Below are positions 47,000 through 59,115 of a stretch of DNA of 64,000 nucleotides, one piece after another. A model generated the notes under the pieces. It searched no databases. It was given only the letters and a program-made list of their open reading frames with translations, and was not told the origin of the DNA. This stretch comes from Opisthocomus hoazin. Its lineage: Eukaryota; Chordata; Aves; Opisthocomiformes; Opisthocomidae. Positions within the stretch are counted from its first letter, which is position 1; every line of letters starts with the position of its first letter. The position numbers were made by a program, and so were the translations under genes. Where the stretch lies: positions 17,214,417-17,278,416 of the forward strand of contig NC_134415.1 in assembly GCF_030867145.1 (NCBI RefSeq). Direction: 5' to 3'.

Positions 47000-49900
47000 T
47001 ATCAAAGCAGAAAGTCACATAGCTAATTCTTAATTCTCTGGTGGGTGTTTTGTGATGAGGCCACTATCTGGCTTTACGGATTGTTGTCTGATGGGAGAAG
47101 GAATTTAGGTGAGTTGTCTGTCCTGAAATTGTCCAGCAGAAGATCCCAAAGGTGCCACAGGGACACAGGAGAGGCAGGTTTCTCAGCTGTTGTGAAAAAT
47201 AAGGATCCCTGCTGGACCAGCTGCCCTCGGCAACATCCTAAACCATCCTTCCAGTGGTGGCCAACGTGGTGGTCATTGCACTGAGTTACACTTCGATGCC
47301 CCAGCAGATAGAATCAAACAGACACCCGAGCACTTAGGAGCAGCCAGGAGTTGCTGAGTTTCTTTATGTAATTCTATAAAAGGGAGACAAACAAAACAAA
47401 AGCAAAACCTGACGCACACAACAATCCCTCCTTCTCCAGTTTCACAGGGAAGCAAGTTCCAACACTGTCAAGTCAAAGATTAAATAAAAAGTCAAGGGCA
47501 CGCTGCCATGCATATATTAGACCTGTGTAAAACAGCAGCATGCACACCCTCACAGATATAAACACTGTGAGGCAAGCGCGGCTTTAAGACCCAGCAGAGA
47601 AGCTGTTTTTTCAGCAGGTTCATTGGGCCTGTATTTTTAGCTCTTCCTTTTCTGTAATCCTGTCCATTTTTAATAAGGGAGCCTTATGCAACTGGCATTT
47701 GCCTGGAGGATTGCCCTACCGTGGGTCTAGGCGGGAGGAGAGGGAGGCTGGATGGCAGTGCTGGCCTGGGGCTTTCCAGGCTGTGGCCACCCGTGATGCT
47801 GCTCCCTGGAAAGCTGGGAGCTCGGCTTCACTGCAGTGAGCCAGGGACTGACGGGTGGAAGCTCCTGTGCAGCTAAGCCAGCGCAAGCACCGCAGGCTAG
47901 TTTAGAATTAGAAGGCTTTTCAGATGTCTTCACAGAGAGCAGCTCTCCCATGTTTGCGAGTTCAGCTCCTTTCCGTTGGTCTTCTGCATCCTTTTGTCCT
48001 CTTTTGTGACTCTTCTGGAATTTAGCTTTGAGACACGCACACCAGTGAAGGGGCAGTGAGCTCCTTCAACCTTCCACTTCATCTGCAATGGACTCATTTT
48101 TAAGTAGGAATAATGATAAATGCTGATGAGGTGCAAGATTTGACATTCATTCAGGAGTGCAGAAGCATGCAATTTCCAATTTCGCCAAAATCTAGAAAAG
48201 GGTGGGTATTTTTTCTTTCATCTGCAAAGTTTTGAAGGTCAGCAATGCATTTGAATTTCTGTAGCTTTCAAAGGTGTTTATGTTTCCATGGATTTGCTAG
48301 TTGCAAATATTTTTAAATCCATCTTTCTCTTCTTGAGAAAATAGGAATGTGAAATTTTTAATTCCAAATTTAACATTTTCTTTCAAGCAAATTTTCTTTT
48401 TTATTACTACTTTTGAAAAACTCATCATGTGGCTATGCTGATCAAGAGAAATGAAAATAAAAAAACTCTACAATAAATGCCAGAAATGAAGGAGATGGGA
48501 AAAAATTGAAATACTTTCAAAAATACTTTCAGAAGAATAGCTATGTCTTTGTCTAATTATTTGGCAAATGTTAGCCATTTTAATGCAACTGATGCACACC
48601 GTTGGTTCTGTCGTTGCACCTGAAAGTAACTTTCCTCCATTGCAGAGGGAGGGTTGTTTGGGTTTGTATACCAGGCCTCTTGAAAATTATGAAATCAAAC
48701 ATGCATCATTTTCAATTGATGTACACCAGTCCTAGTATTCTTCCTTTAGCACATCTGCAAACATACAGGTGTGGTAGAACAACGCTCCCAAGATGGCAAC
48801 TCCTGGAAAATCTTTTCTCCCTGCACTCCCCTCCCAGGCAGCTGGAGGGCTTGCTGTGCTCAGATGACCTGTGCTTGGTGCTCTCAGTAGCCCATTACCT
48901 GGGATATGCATGTGGCTTCTGAACATATCTGCTGACACACGGCGAGGAAGGAGAACATTTTCTTGCTGACTAGTCTAGTGCTGGCACCAAGTCAGGGCTG
49001 GGATAACAATGCCATCAGATACTTTAGAAATACTTAGCGAGACAGAGAGGTGCCTACCCTGGGCAGTGGGACTGCAAACTTCACGTATTGTCCAATGAAA
49101 TAAGTCAAATAATTTTGCTGATCACATTGAGTGTTTAGTTTTCTTCTGCGATTGTGTTTCTGGGAGATATTTGAGGGGGTGCCAAAGCATTCCGTTATTT
49201 TGATATTTAGGGGTTTTCCTCCCAGCAAGACCTGGACACCAGACTCCTTTGTGTTCTCTCACAAATGCGACCGATGTGACTACAGGCCACATCTTGTGTC
49301 CGCACCTTGTCTCTGGGCGCACGGCTCACCTGCATCCCAGATGGCCAGGAACCATGCACGCCATGGCGCCGGGCCGGGGCCGGCGCAGGGTACATCTGGT
49401 GCACCCAGGGCTCAGGCGCTGCTTGAACGTCTGGTTGTTCTTCCCACCACTGCTTGGGGCAAAGGTTACCGAGCTCAGCTTCACCCTCTGCTCCGTGTAC
49501 GCAGGATGTACCAATGCTTTAACATGCTGCTGAATGAAAGGTGTTTTATGAATGTAGGGTATTAAGCCTTTGTACAGCACTGCGGCTCGCGTGTTTACTT
49601 TGGGTCCTGAATACCCAGCCCGAGTTACTGGAGCAAGTAATCTCCCAGTGCCTGTTGCCACATGCACCGCAAACCACTGCTACGCACGCAGCTGCCTCAT
49701 TAAACCAGTTCAGGGTTTTAGCCTCATCGCACCGCTTCAGATGCCAGTCAGAAGGACCTCTTCTTCTCTTATACAACCATGTTTGGGTAAGGTTCTTTGT
49801 CTGGAGAAGATCTTGCAGGGGAATCCCAAGCCTGATCTTTAGCTGACTGCCACTCCTGCCAGCTGCACACCTAGTACTGCAGATCTTGCTGAGGCAACAT

Positions 49901-51370
49901 ATCTTTTAAGGCTGGTGAGGAATTCTGTGTGAATGAATGAAGCTAAGTCTGCAAACCTCATGAGGAAATGGTGTTCATCAGGACAGTGACGGGGGATTGT
50001 AGCACTTAATACAGTATGGAGCAAGCAGTGGTGTTGGTACAAGGGAGAAGCATTCTGGCTATTCTTATATCCCACTGGGACCAGTCAAACTGGAATACCC
50101 CAGTACAGAGCCCTTGACTTTAAGTAAATGACAGGACTGCAGGTCCTCCAGGAGACTAAATCGCCATGTGCCTCTGACAGAGGTCAAGAGCAAGTGAGGC
50201 CAGCCCAGACAGTAATATCTACAGGCACACAAAATGGAAGGAAACATGATTAAACTGATCAAATGAGTCATGCCTACATGATCCTGTGCTGCAGAGGTAG
50301 GCAGAAAAGCCCACCCCTACCACTCTGAACTGCAGCAGCAGCATCTGGCAAAAAAGGCTTCTTATTATAGGTACCAAGGTGCTGGTAGCTGTGTATTTCC
50401 TGGGGAGAGGGTGGCATTTTTGCTTCCCTGAAGCATGACAAAGCAAGATCGATCCATATTTGGCCTGCACCTAAGTGTCAGGGTGTCTTATGACCGCACT
50501 GCATGCCAGGACTGCATTTTCATTAAACTCCTGAAATGGTGGAAGTATGAGGAAATCAGCAGGATTAGGCTGGTAGACATACACTTGATTTTCGCATATT
50601 TCCACAGGCAAGACTTGTGTCACTAAAGTAGGTGCAGCAACTTTTGGAGCAGCCACAGAACGATGGAAGAAGTGCCCTTCTGAAAAAGATAAACTGACTT
50701 AAAGCGACTTTGACAGTGCTTGCTGGAGGAACTGTGGACTACTTCGTGAGGCTTCAAGAGCCTGATGTGCTGTGACATACTCAGACTATTCAGGTGGAGA
50801 CTGACCTCAGCTAAAGAGAAGTCTTTCAAGGGCTACCAGACTAGAGTCAGTTGCTTCACAAATAGGACAACTGAGATTGTTCGGGTTCCAGTTTTGTGGT
50901 CTGGGTGTGCGACATGGGACAAGTCCCATTGCTCTCATATGCTCTCTTTTCCCCGTTTATCCTTTCTCTTTTTTCTTTACACTTGTTGCAACTCTTCAGG
51001 CCAGGTACAGGCCATTACTAAGTGTTTGCATGAGGGTTCATGTACCCTTTGATGCCTCCAAATAAGCAGTTACCAGTTTAGCTTCCAAATAGTTTTAAAT
51101 CTTTATAGTACACTATAAGTAGTGCACTGCTTATTAAGCAGTAAAAATACTGGCAAGTCTTTCTATTCTCCTCATCTGAAGACAAATGGGCAACCATTTC
51201 CAACAGTTGCCTTTTCAGCTGACAGAGGGACAGGGACGTCTCCCCAAGGCCGATCCAGGGATTTCATCTCCCTAAAACTGTGAGGATGAACACGAAGGCT
51301 GTGTTCTTCACCAGCTCTTATGTCACTCATCTAAATGTGACAGAATCAGAGAGCAAGAGGGATTTAAGGC
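47000..51370. other. Single-copy non-coding stretch, no gene recognised
   Basis: No gene. A small, notably CG-rich patch (GCGCCGGGCCGGGGCCGGCGC, about 49,365-49,386) lies in a plus-strand 144-codon open frame (49,131-49,565). It is too short for a CpG island. A 13-bp near-tandem (AATACTTTCA-A) occurs at 48,509-48,531. The surrounding open frames on both strands match nothing I recognise. Confidence 0.5.
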
Positions 51371-51383
51371 AGGAGACCATTAG

Positions 51384-51463
51384 CTCAGCTAACAGACCTT
51401 TTACTGATGTTTGCCAGCTTACATCTGCCTATCAGGCAGATGGGGAAGGGAAGCCAGGCTGAC
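51384..51463 (+). repeat. Unidentified dispersed repeat, copy B (80-bp core)
   Basis: Partner of 43,639-43,718. It contains a perfect 8-bp stem with a 3-nt loop, ATCTGCCT-ATC-AGGCAGAT (51,423-51,441), at the position where copy A has an imperfect stem. The A-box-like start reads TTAGCTCAGCTAA. Sequence before it (ACAGAATCAGAGAGCAAGAGG, 51,341-51,361) is reminiscent of a reverse-oriented CR1 3' terminus, but the match is weak. Confidence 0.65.
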
Positions 51464-51469
51464 ATCTTG

Positions 51470-52700
51470 AACAGCTCCCCTCAGGCCATGCCTTTGCTGC
51501 AGCCAGAGAGGAGACCACAGACTTGAGAGATCCAGCTCTCGGGCTAGCTCCTGCCTGCCTGTGCCATGAGCAAAACAAGCCTAGGTAAAGTCCCCCGAGT
51601 ATAAATAGGCAGCCCAGGACATCTATAAGGACTCCAACCGGCTAGATGACAGCTATCTTGGGTATGTCTACCCATGCTGCTCTTGCATTTTGTGGCTGAA
51701 GCCTGCGTAGCTAGAGAGCTAACGCAGATGGAGAATCCAGTTCCCTCACTCCCAAGTGTCCAAGGCATGACCCAGCCATCTGCAGGAATCATTACCGTCC
51801 TCCGCAAGAGGGGACAAGGTCAAACCAATTGAATGTTGTCTAAAGAGGATCTTGGGGAGGGAATGTTTTCATTACAACAGTTCATCTTTCTTTTCACAGT
51901 TCATCAAAAGCAGGCCTTCTGCATACACACGCAAGACAAATAGGACTGAGGGGTGATGACGGGTACTGTAGGCCCACGGTGATTGGGATGACCCTCCACT
52001 CACACAGTTGATCAAAGGCAAGTAAAACGATCAGCCAGCCATCAGCAACAATGTAATATTAAACTCCCCAAACACCTCATTTAAGTCATTATGATCAAAA
52101 TCTCTATACCAGATCTTTTAAGTCATACACTCTTCGACCTTGCCCTAAGATAGCAGAAAAGGGCTTCCGGAGGGAAAACGGCTATAAAAAATTATTTATA
52201 GAATAATGACTCTTCCGTCTACCCTCCCAAATCAATTGCTTTCTGGAAGGATCCAATTCTGTCTGATTTCCCCAGCCAGAGCTCAGAAAGCTGAGGTACC
52301 TTATGCCCAGCACGTGTGCCTGCTTAGTGTGCTGCAGATAGAAAACAAGGCACAACAAAGCTGGCGTTTATAATGTCATCTTCTTGTTGGGACAATCGTT
52401 GCAAGGTCACAAACCCTGCCTTTGTGAATGTGCTGCTGGCCTTACAAGTCTGACCCAAAACTCACTGAAGACGTGTTAAGCCCGTGCAGGTGTAGTGCCA
52501 GCACCAGGCAGGAGAGATGAAGGGGAAAAGGCATTCACCAGGAATATATCAGTGTGGAGGGTGCTTGCACTGTTCTGCTTGGTCACAAGAGAGTAAAGAT
52601 TTCTGAGCCAGACTCCAGTCAAGAACAAGATGGGATGTGAAATGCAGATGTCCTGGAAGTGGAGCTGGAATTTACTCTATAGATAACACCATTCGACGTG
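51470..52700. other. Single-copy non-coding stretch, no gene recognised
   Basis: No repeat family or gene was identified up to the CR1 5' truncation point at about 52,706. Confidence 0.6.
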
Positions 52701-52705
52701 TTAAA

Positions 52706-53162
52706 GCAGGTCCAGAGGAGGGCCATGAAAATGATCTAAGGGCTAGAATACCTCTCCTGCAGAGGAAGGCTGAAAGATTTGGGGTTGTTCAGCTTGGAGA
52801 AGAGAAGGCTCCGGGGAGACTCTATTGTGGCCTTCCAATACTTAAAGAAAGCTTGTAAGAAATATGGAGAAAGACTTTTTACCAGGACCTGTAGTGACAG
52901 GACAAAGGGCAACAGTTTTAAACTAAAAGAGGGTAGATTTAGATTGGATAGAAGTAATAAATTCTTTATGATGAGGGTGGTGAAACACTGGAACAGATTG
53001 CCCAGAGAGGTGGTAGATGCCTGGTCTGTGGAAGCATTCAGGGTCAGGTTGGTCGGGGCTCTGAGCAACCTGATCTAGTTGAAGATGTCCCTGCTCATTG
53101 CAGGGGGGGTGGACTAGGTGACGATTAAATTTCCCTTCCAATGCAGACCATTCTATGATTCT
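52706..53162 (+). mobile_element. CR1 LINE, avian type, 5'-truncated; youngest insertion in the window
   Basis: Starts abruptly at about 52,706 within ORF2 and runs to a canonical CR1 end, ATTCTATGATTCT (53,150-53,162), which is one and a half copies of the 8-bp terminal repeat. The 3' UTR contains the avian-type GAGCAACCTGATCTAG, then TGTCCCTGCTCATTGCAGGGGGGGTGGACTAGGTGA and TTCCCTTCCAATGC. The coding part is in phase throughout apart from one stop near the start. CR1 copies are nearly always 5'-truncated and lack clear target-site duplications, as here. Low divergence from remembered bird CR1 marks it as clearly younger than the 46.5, 25.5 and 23-24.8 kb copies. Confidence 0.95.
52709..53080 (+). 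pseudogene. CR1 ORF2 C-terminal fragment
   Basis: The C-terminal about 120 codons of the CR1 ORF2 polyprotein (endonuclease/reverse transcriptase), downstream of the catalytic RT core. Motifs in order: VQRRAMKMI, a TAA stop at about codon 10, LGLFSLEKRRLRGD (from 52,779), SDRTKGNSFKLKEGRFRLD, VVKHWNRLPREVVDAWSVEAF and a final ALSNLI before TAG. All are recognisable CR1 C-terminal words. No catalytic residues are included, so the fragment encodes no enzyme. No host gene is implied. Confidence 0.9.
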
Positions 53163-53164
53163 TT

Positions 53165-54355
53165 GGTCTTCAGAAGATGTCTCAGTCCACTTACACACTC
53201 ATGTTCATGAGATGCATCCTTCTCTGGAAGCTTCTCTCTCCATTGATGAGAGTGATCAGAGAAACTAGATTAAACTAGCTGGATAAATGAGCAGAGATAA
53301 GCCTCATTCTTTAGCTTTGTAGTAGTTATTGTAAAGACAACAGACATGGTAATGATGACAAATGCATAGACTTTTAATTCCTGGATGAAAAAGATATTTT
53401 TGTTTTGTCTCTGCTTTCATTATTGGCTTAAGGCAAGCTAATTCTGTACTACATCTGAAAAGGGTGACTCAGCCCTACATCATACGTTCCCACCCCATCA
53501 CCTGTGCGCCTTGGTTTATCGTGCACTTGAGCAGTCAGACAGATCAGGGGACTCAGATGAAAGAACTCTTTCCTTTTTTCCTGTTTTCTGCTGGGTGGAG
53601 CATTTAGGTGGATCAGCCTGATGTTCTCAGTTTCCCAGATGCACAAACCTTACAGCTGGCACAACAGAAGGGATGGGAACTCATGGACAGGGGCAGGATA
53701 ACAATGCTAAACATTTTGGCAAAAGCCAGACTTAGGTTGGCTCAGGGTGGTCATGAAACCACACCTAACTCAGATGTGATCTGGTAATGCAGTGGTGAGA
53801 GATTCTCTGTCTCATTATTGGTTTCTGGAGCCATGTGAGAAATGGTAATTGCCCTGCTATTCTTTTCCATTTCACTATAGGAAGGCATGGCAATTAACCA
53901 GAGTAAATCTTGCCATGTGTGAGTTCATCAAGCACCTGAAATGAAACCTGTCAAGGTGTTGTGTGGCATTAAGCAGCCAACTTCACCATTTGTAGTAACA
54001 CAATCACATTCACCAGCACTAAGCAGGGAAGAAGGCTGCAGGGAAAGGAGCAAGAATCTTCTCCCTGGAAGTTTTGAGACAAAGGAGAATCAGAATTCCT
54101 GGTGCAGGCTGAAGCTAGTGTAAAGACCTTTTGGACCCACTAAGGATGTCAGCCTGTCCCTTCCTATTGTGTACCTTGGCAAATGGGTTGCGTCCAGAAC
54201 TGTATAGGTTGCTCACCCTGGAAACAGAATATTTTACTGTCTGAAAACAATACATGAATATTTACCCATGTGTCATACCCCAAATGCTGGCATCCTTAGA
54301 AAATCCAGATGCATTTTCAAAGTGTCAGAACTAAAGAAAATAGAGCCCTTCAGTT
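53165..54355. other. Single-copy non-coding stretch, no gene recognised
   Basis: No gene or repeat family was recognised; open frames are 65 codons or fewer. Confidence 0.6.
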
Positions 54356-54361
54356 CCGGAA

Positions 54362-54406
54362 GGGAAGGGAAGGGAAGGGAAGGGAAGGGAAGGGAAGGGA
54401 AGGGAA
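54362..54406 (+). repeat. (GGGAA)9 microsatellite
   Basis: Nine uninterrupted GGGAA units, with partial units on both sides (GGAA before, AAGGGG after). The plus strand is pure purine over about 55 bases. Nine G3 tracts with two-base loops fit the general rule for a G-quadruplex, and the mirror purine tract could also form a triplex. Confidence 0.95.
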
Positions 54407-54409
54407 AAG

Positions 54410-57400
54410 GGGTGTAGCAATTCAGGAAGTGCCCCAAAGAGAAGCCCCAAAAACAGTGGTTATTTTTTACTGTGCTAAAACATATTATTTAAATTTTCCA
54501 GAGATGAGTTCCAAATCTCTCACAGCATGTTTGGTAAAAGTAACAGTAGTCTGAAGCCTGGGTGACTAAAAATAGATGACCTTTAGCTACTCTACAGCTC
54601 TATCCACTTATCTGCACCTCTATCCACTTTAACAAACCTCCAGGTGACTCAACTGCTTTGACAGGTTTATACAGCTAAGTCACTCCTAAAACTAGTTTCT
54701 TTATACACTGTGCAGCAGTATTTTTGTTTTCCAGCTTCCCTGAATTGCAACGCCAAGCACAGATCTGCTGCCTTGGGCAGTGCACACACTAGACGTAGAC
54801 CCTTGCTACAAGATCGGCTGTACCTGGAGTCTTTTTATGAGTCTATTAACATTGCAGCCAAGTCATGGATAGCCACTAAAAGCAGAATTCTTTATAGCTA
54901 GAATGGGACTCGCTCACAAGACAGAGTAAATCTTGAGGCAACAACTACCTTTGAAGACCCATGAATTAATCTCCTGGTGGTGTCAATGGAAGACTTTTCT
55001 TTCATGAGCATTTGGCAGAGATCTGTTGCCATGTAATTGAGGTTGGATTCGGTGACTTCCCTGGCTGTGTTCCCTGTCTTTACGCTGACCAACCTAATGT
55101 CTGTCCAGAGCAAAGCAGTGTGGGGAGGAGGAGCTGAAGTTCAAAAGAGAAGAGCCCTCTAAACCTCATCATTAACACTTCCTCAGGGACCTGGGTTTCA
55201 AGCAGACTCTCTGAGGGTCGCCTAAGTAAGACCAAAGAAAACCTGAACTGTGCATGCAAAAATAACACAAAAAAAGCCTAAAGGCAGACAGCATGATAAA
55301 GGACACAGACCATCCTCCACCAGCTTCTGGAGTGGTGAAATTCTTCCTATGCATAGCTCATTGCTTGAGAAAACAGGCTGTCCCAGAGGATCAGCTAACA
55401 GTGAACTGGGATCTGGCCCTTGTCAAGTAGCCGCAGAACTAAGGGGTATCCAAGATGGCATTTTTGCTCTACCTCTTGTTGGAGAAGTTCAAGTTTTTCT
55501 ACTAATATAACAAGGGGGGAGGGCCTACTTTTCCAGCTTGGTGGTTTGAACATGCAGGGGGCGGGGGGAGGAGTTGCCTGAGGTGTAAGATCTGCTCCAG
55601 GGAAGAGCTCATTATTTTTGCACATTTGAGCCCCATCATCAGAAGCCTAGAGAGCCACTCACCTCTGGGGTGAGTGTATGGGGGTGTGAGCCCAGATCTG
55701 GGAGGTGGCCAAGATGTCGGCTTAAGGCAGCACTCACTCATCACCATGCTGTACTTCCAGGTGACTTAAAGCTTTACGGTGACTAGAGTAAATTTTTTAA
55801 AATGTTTTAGCAGCATAACAAACCAAAGAAAAGACTTATTTCTAACTAAATCAAAACATTCGATGATTATTTTTTTTTGGTTTTGTTTGGCTGCTGAACT
55901 AGTAACTTCTGCAATATTAAAAGGCAGTGAACTACTTCTCCTGTGATAATGCATCATTCCACTCTTCCTTTTGGTTGCATGGGTTCAGGAAGGACAGTAA
56001 AGACTCCAAACTTATAGTTCTGCAGAAACCAAATCTGGTGTTCTTCAGAACTACTACTGAGTGCACTGCCTTAGGCCTGGCTTGGTTTTATCTGAGGTGT
56101 TTTGGCTGTCTCCCACTTCCTGAAGAATCCCACTCATAGAAGCCAGGTATCTGCAGCAACTTTTTTGGTACAAAAAAAATGACAGATATGACAAGGTTCT
56201 GGTAAAGGAAATGATGTCTCCTCTCCACGGACGGGGATAAATGGAGATGTTGGTAGCAAGGGATGTGTCCAGCTACCTGCCTGCTCCTGATTGCTGAGGC
56301 ACAGTCTCCAACAGGATAATGCATTTTTATTTGTTCACTCTTCTGTCGTCCATCTTGTCTCCTCTGTGGGACAGGTGAGCACAAAAAGACCTAAACTCCG
56401 TGCTCAGTCCTCAACAAACACCTTATTAATGTCATTCACCTTCCAGAGCTCTGCTGCAGGTGCTCCACACCATATCCTTTATTAGATATTTGTATGAATA
56501 CTAATATCTGCAGTTAGACTAGCTAGGATTGCAACAGAAAAGGAAATTTACCCTCTGGCTTCAGGGCACAAACCGAGTCAGAGAGGGCAGGTTTGCCAGC
56601 CCTGGGGGAAGGACATCATACAGCCTTCTCTGCAGCATCAGGCACCACCCGCATCTCGTCCCTCCACTCCTTCCTGGCCTCTTTTCTGGACCTCTTGTGC
56701 TGTCTGTCAGGATTTCTGCTTGCTGCCAGCTTTCGCCCCTGCCTCAAGAGGCAGGCTGTTCACCCTGTTGCATGCCCTTTCCCCACCTGCCGCTGGTTAC
56801 AGCTCTCCACTGTTCATGCTGACTTCTGTTAGTCGTCCCTTGCTACCGCTTACAGTGAAAATTTCTTACTCTCCTGCCTCAGGTCCGCTGCTCTGTTCTC
56901 CCCATCCTCAGACCTCCCCACATTCCTTGCTGCCTTTTCCTTCTCCCTTCCTCCCTCTACCGGAGTGCAGGGTTTACTGGGTGAGGGGTAATTGAAAATC
57001 CAGGTGAGCAAGTGGAGTTGGGGCTGGACATGCTGGAGCTGAGCCCATGCACACACACAAGCAGAGGCACCTCCACCCAGCAGCACTCACTGCCCACAGG
57101 CAGGAGGTGGGGGTCTGCCTGCCCGCCTCGGGCTCCTCTTCCTGCACCCTGAGAAGGATGAGCACAACACTGAGGGTCTCCCCAGCCCCCTGGTCCCACC
57201 AATAAGACCCCGCAGGGCCCTTCTGCCTGCCCACAGCTCCTCACTGAGGTGTGGCCCATGGCGCTGGTATCTGTTCCCTTGTTATCAGGCTGCCACCTCC
57301 CCACCTACTGAGGTTGGGTTGTGAAGGGTGTCCCCATTTGCTTCAAAACACTGAGTTACAGAGGTATGAAGATTTTTGCAGCATGCCCTTCTCTGCTTTT

Positions 57401-58345
57401 TCGTTGGTGCATGGGAAGATGAGCAGGGACAATATTCCTTAGTAGCTCCTTCAGATCAATCATACAACCCTCCCTTTGCTTACAGGATTCTGGATAAAGA
57501 TGAGAGCTACTGTCTTGCGTGCTGGCTAAAATGGTTCCATTTTTTAAACATTCTCCCTAAACCACTGCCTTTTATTTATAATTCGATTGTAATTTGCCTG
57601 GATCTGGGACCATCCTTTGATTCTGTTCGTGTAGCAGCAAGTACAAGGATCTTACTGGGTTAGTAGGGTCCTTAGACGCTGCTCAGGCAACATTGATGCT
57701 GCCTGCACTGGCTGGTTCTATCAGAGTATATTAGTATGCCAGGGCTGGAAGAGGAGTGACAGAACAACCCATCACCCAGTCCTCCAAGCCGGAATATTTT
57801 TCCTGTCCCTTCTCCCTGCTGCTAGAGAAAGCATAATGTTATCTGCTGCAAGAGTTTTGCAGAAGGAAGTTTACACAGCCTAATTCTGCTGGCACATGTG
57901 CCGTGCAGAAGGACGGAGAGTAGACGCCCTCTCAGGACTTGCTGTTCCCATTTTGAGGTGGGAGGCACTATAACAAATACTAAGCAAAGAAAATAGACTC
58001 ACCCAGTGTATCTCAATGCAGACAACAGACTTCAAGCCACAGAACGTGGTACCTCCCACCAGGTATCTCCTAACCTGCTCTCACCTTGCCCTCTTTCATT
58101 TTTCTTTCTCTCTAATCTTTGCCTTATCCTAGGCAGGGAAATGTACCAAAGCAGAAGATGGAGTCTCTTGTCCCTCTCTGCTTTCACTGTGTGTTTTTCT
58201 TCACCTCTCTCCCATTGAGATCATTTACCTATAGCCAGAAAATGCAGCAGGTCCAAATGCAAGCCTAGTACAGACCATGGTTTGCCATGCACATTGAGAT
58301 TGGCCTGAAAGAACGTGGTCACATACCCTAGAGGTGAGGATTTTA
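54410..58345. other. Single-copy non-coding stretch, no gene recognised
   Basis: No gene or repeat family was recognised. G-rich runs occur at 55,514-55,523 and 55,557-55,570. Around 54,606-54,640 CTCTATCCACTT occurs twice, 20 bases apart. A GGGACAG|GTGAGCAC donor-like match lies at 56,374/56,375. The GC-rich part at 56,570-57,300 holds overlapping open frames on both strands (up to 115 codons), with no domain recognised. Confidence 0.5.
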
Positions 58346-58350
58346 TAATG

Positions 58351-58418
58351 GCCTGATCCAAAGCCCTGTAAGGTAAATGGCATCCGTTGCATTGGCTTCA
58401 AGGGGCTTCGGATCATGC
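58351..58418. repeat. Small palindromic element (MITE-like), ancient amniote family, near-complete
   Basis: The 68-bp unit has terminal inverted repeats: GCCTGATCCAAAGCCC (58,351-58,366) against GGGCTTCGGATCATGC (58,403-58,418), 14 of 16 bases complementary. The interior keeps CATTGGCTTCAAGGGGC, comparable to the family's 'CATTGACTTCAATGGGC'. The family is common in turtles, crocodiles and birds. Its symmetry suggests a non-autonomous DNA transposon, though I cannot name its autonomous partner. No clear target-site duplication was seen. Confidence 0.75.
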
Positions 58419-58424
58419 TGTAAA

Positions 58425-59110
58425 TAGTCCAGCAAGATACTGTACATGGATATGACAACTATTTATAGGACTTATGAGAGATAAGATGCGTACTCACCAT
58501 CTAAATCTAGCCACTGTGTCATCCAGGGAGAGACAAATCAGGACTGATGCCTAGGGGAATGAGAGGTATTAGTGACGATGAGGGACCATTGACTGACAAG
58601 TCACCTGCTTCCCCAAAGCAGAAGCACCTGAGATCCTTCACCATTTACTGCAAAGGCCCTTTGTAACAGATAAGTTTGTTCTAAAGGAAAGTTGTGAAAT
58701 ATGGCAAAGTGATAACCTCAGGTTTATGAAGCTTTTCAGCAGCAAACAGCCCTAGAGCCTCTCATGGTGATCCCAGTCCTCTCAGAGGCCTGTAGTCTTA
58801 TGTCTTCCTTTGACTGGATCTCTCTAACTGTGGCCAATGACCCCACAATCATTGAAAACCTATGCTTAGTAGTGTCAGTGCAAGTTAATGTGGATGACCT
58901 TGGTACCCAGGATTACGTGTGTAATACAGGCTTCATTGCTGTCATCAGTACCCAAGGTTACCAGATCTGACAACATCAAAGCAGAGTTACCTGCGTGGCA
59001 CAGCCTATTCATATTTATATCTGTGAGCGAGCTCCTCACCAGCATTCATAAACACTTCTCTCCCTCGGAGCAGAACACAGTGTGCAGATGTTATCATGCA
59101 AATTATTTTT
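58425..59110. other. Single-copy non-coding stretch
   Basis: A plus-strand open frame of 68 codons (58,764-58,970) overlaps another frame (58,888-59,130). Neither matches a known family. No repeat family was seen. Confidence 0.5.
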
Positions 59111-59115
59111 TTCAG

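Noticed and set aside
51341..51383. ACAGAATCAGAGAG...GGAGACCATTAG as a reverse-oriented CR1 3' terminus
   Set aside because: Suggestive start, but the following sequence does not continue as CR1; could be chance.
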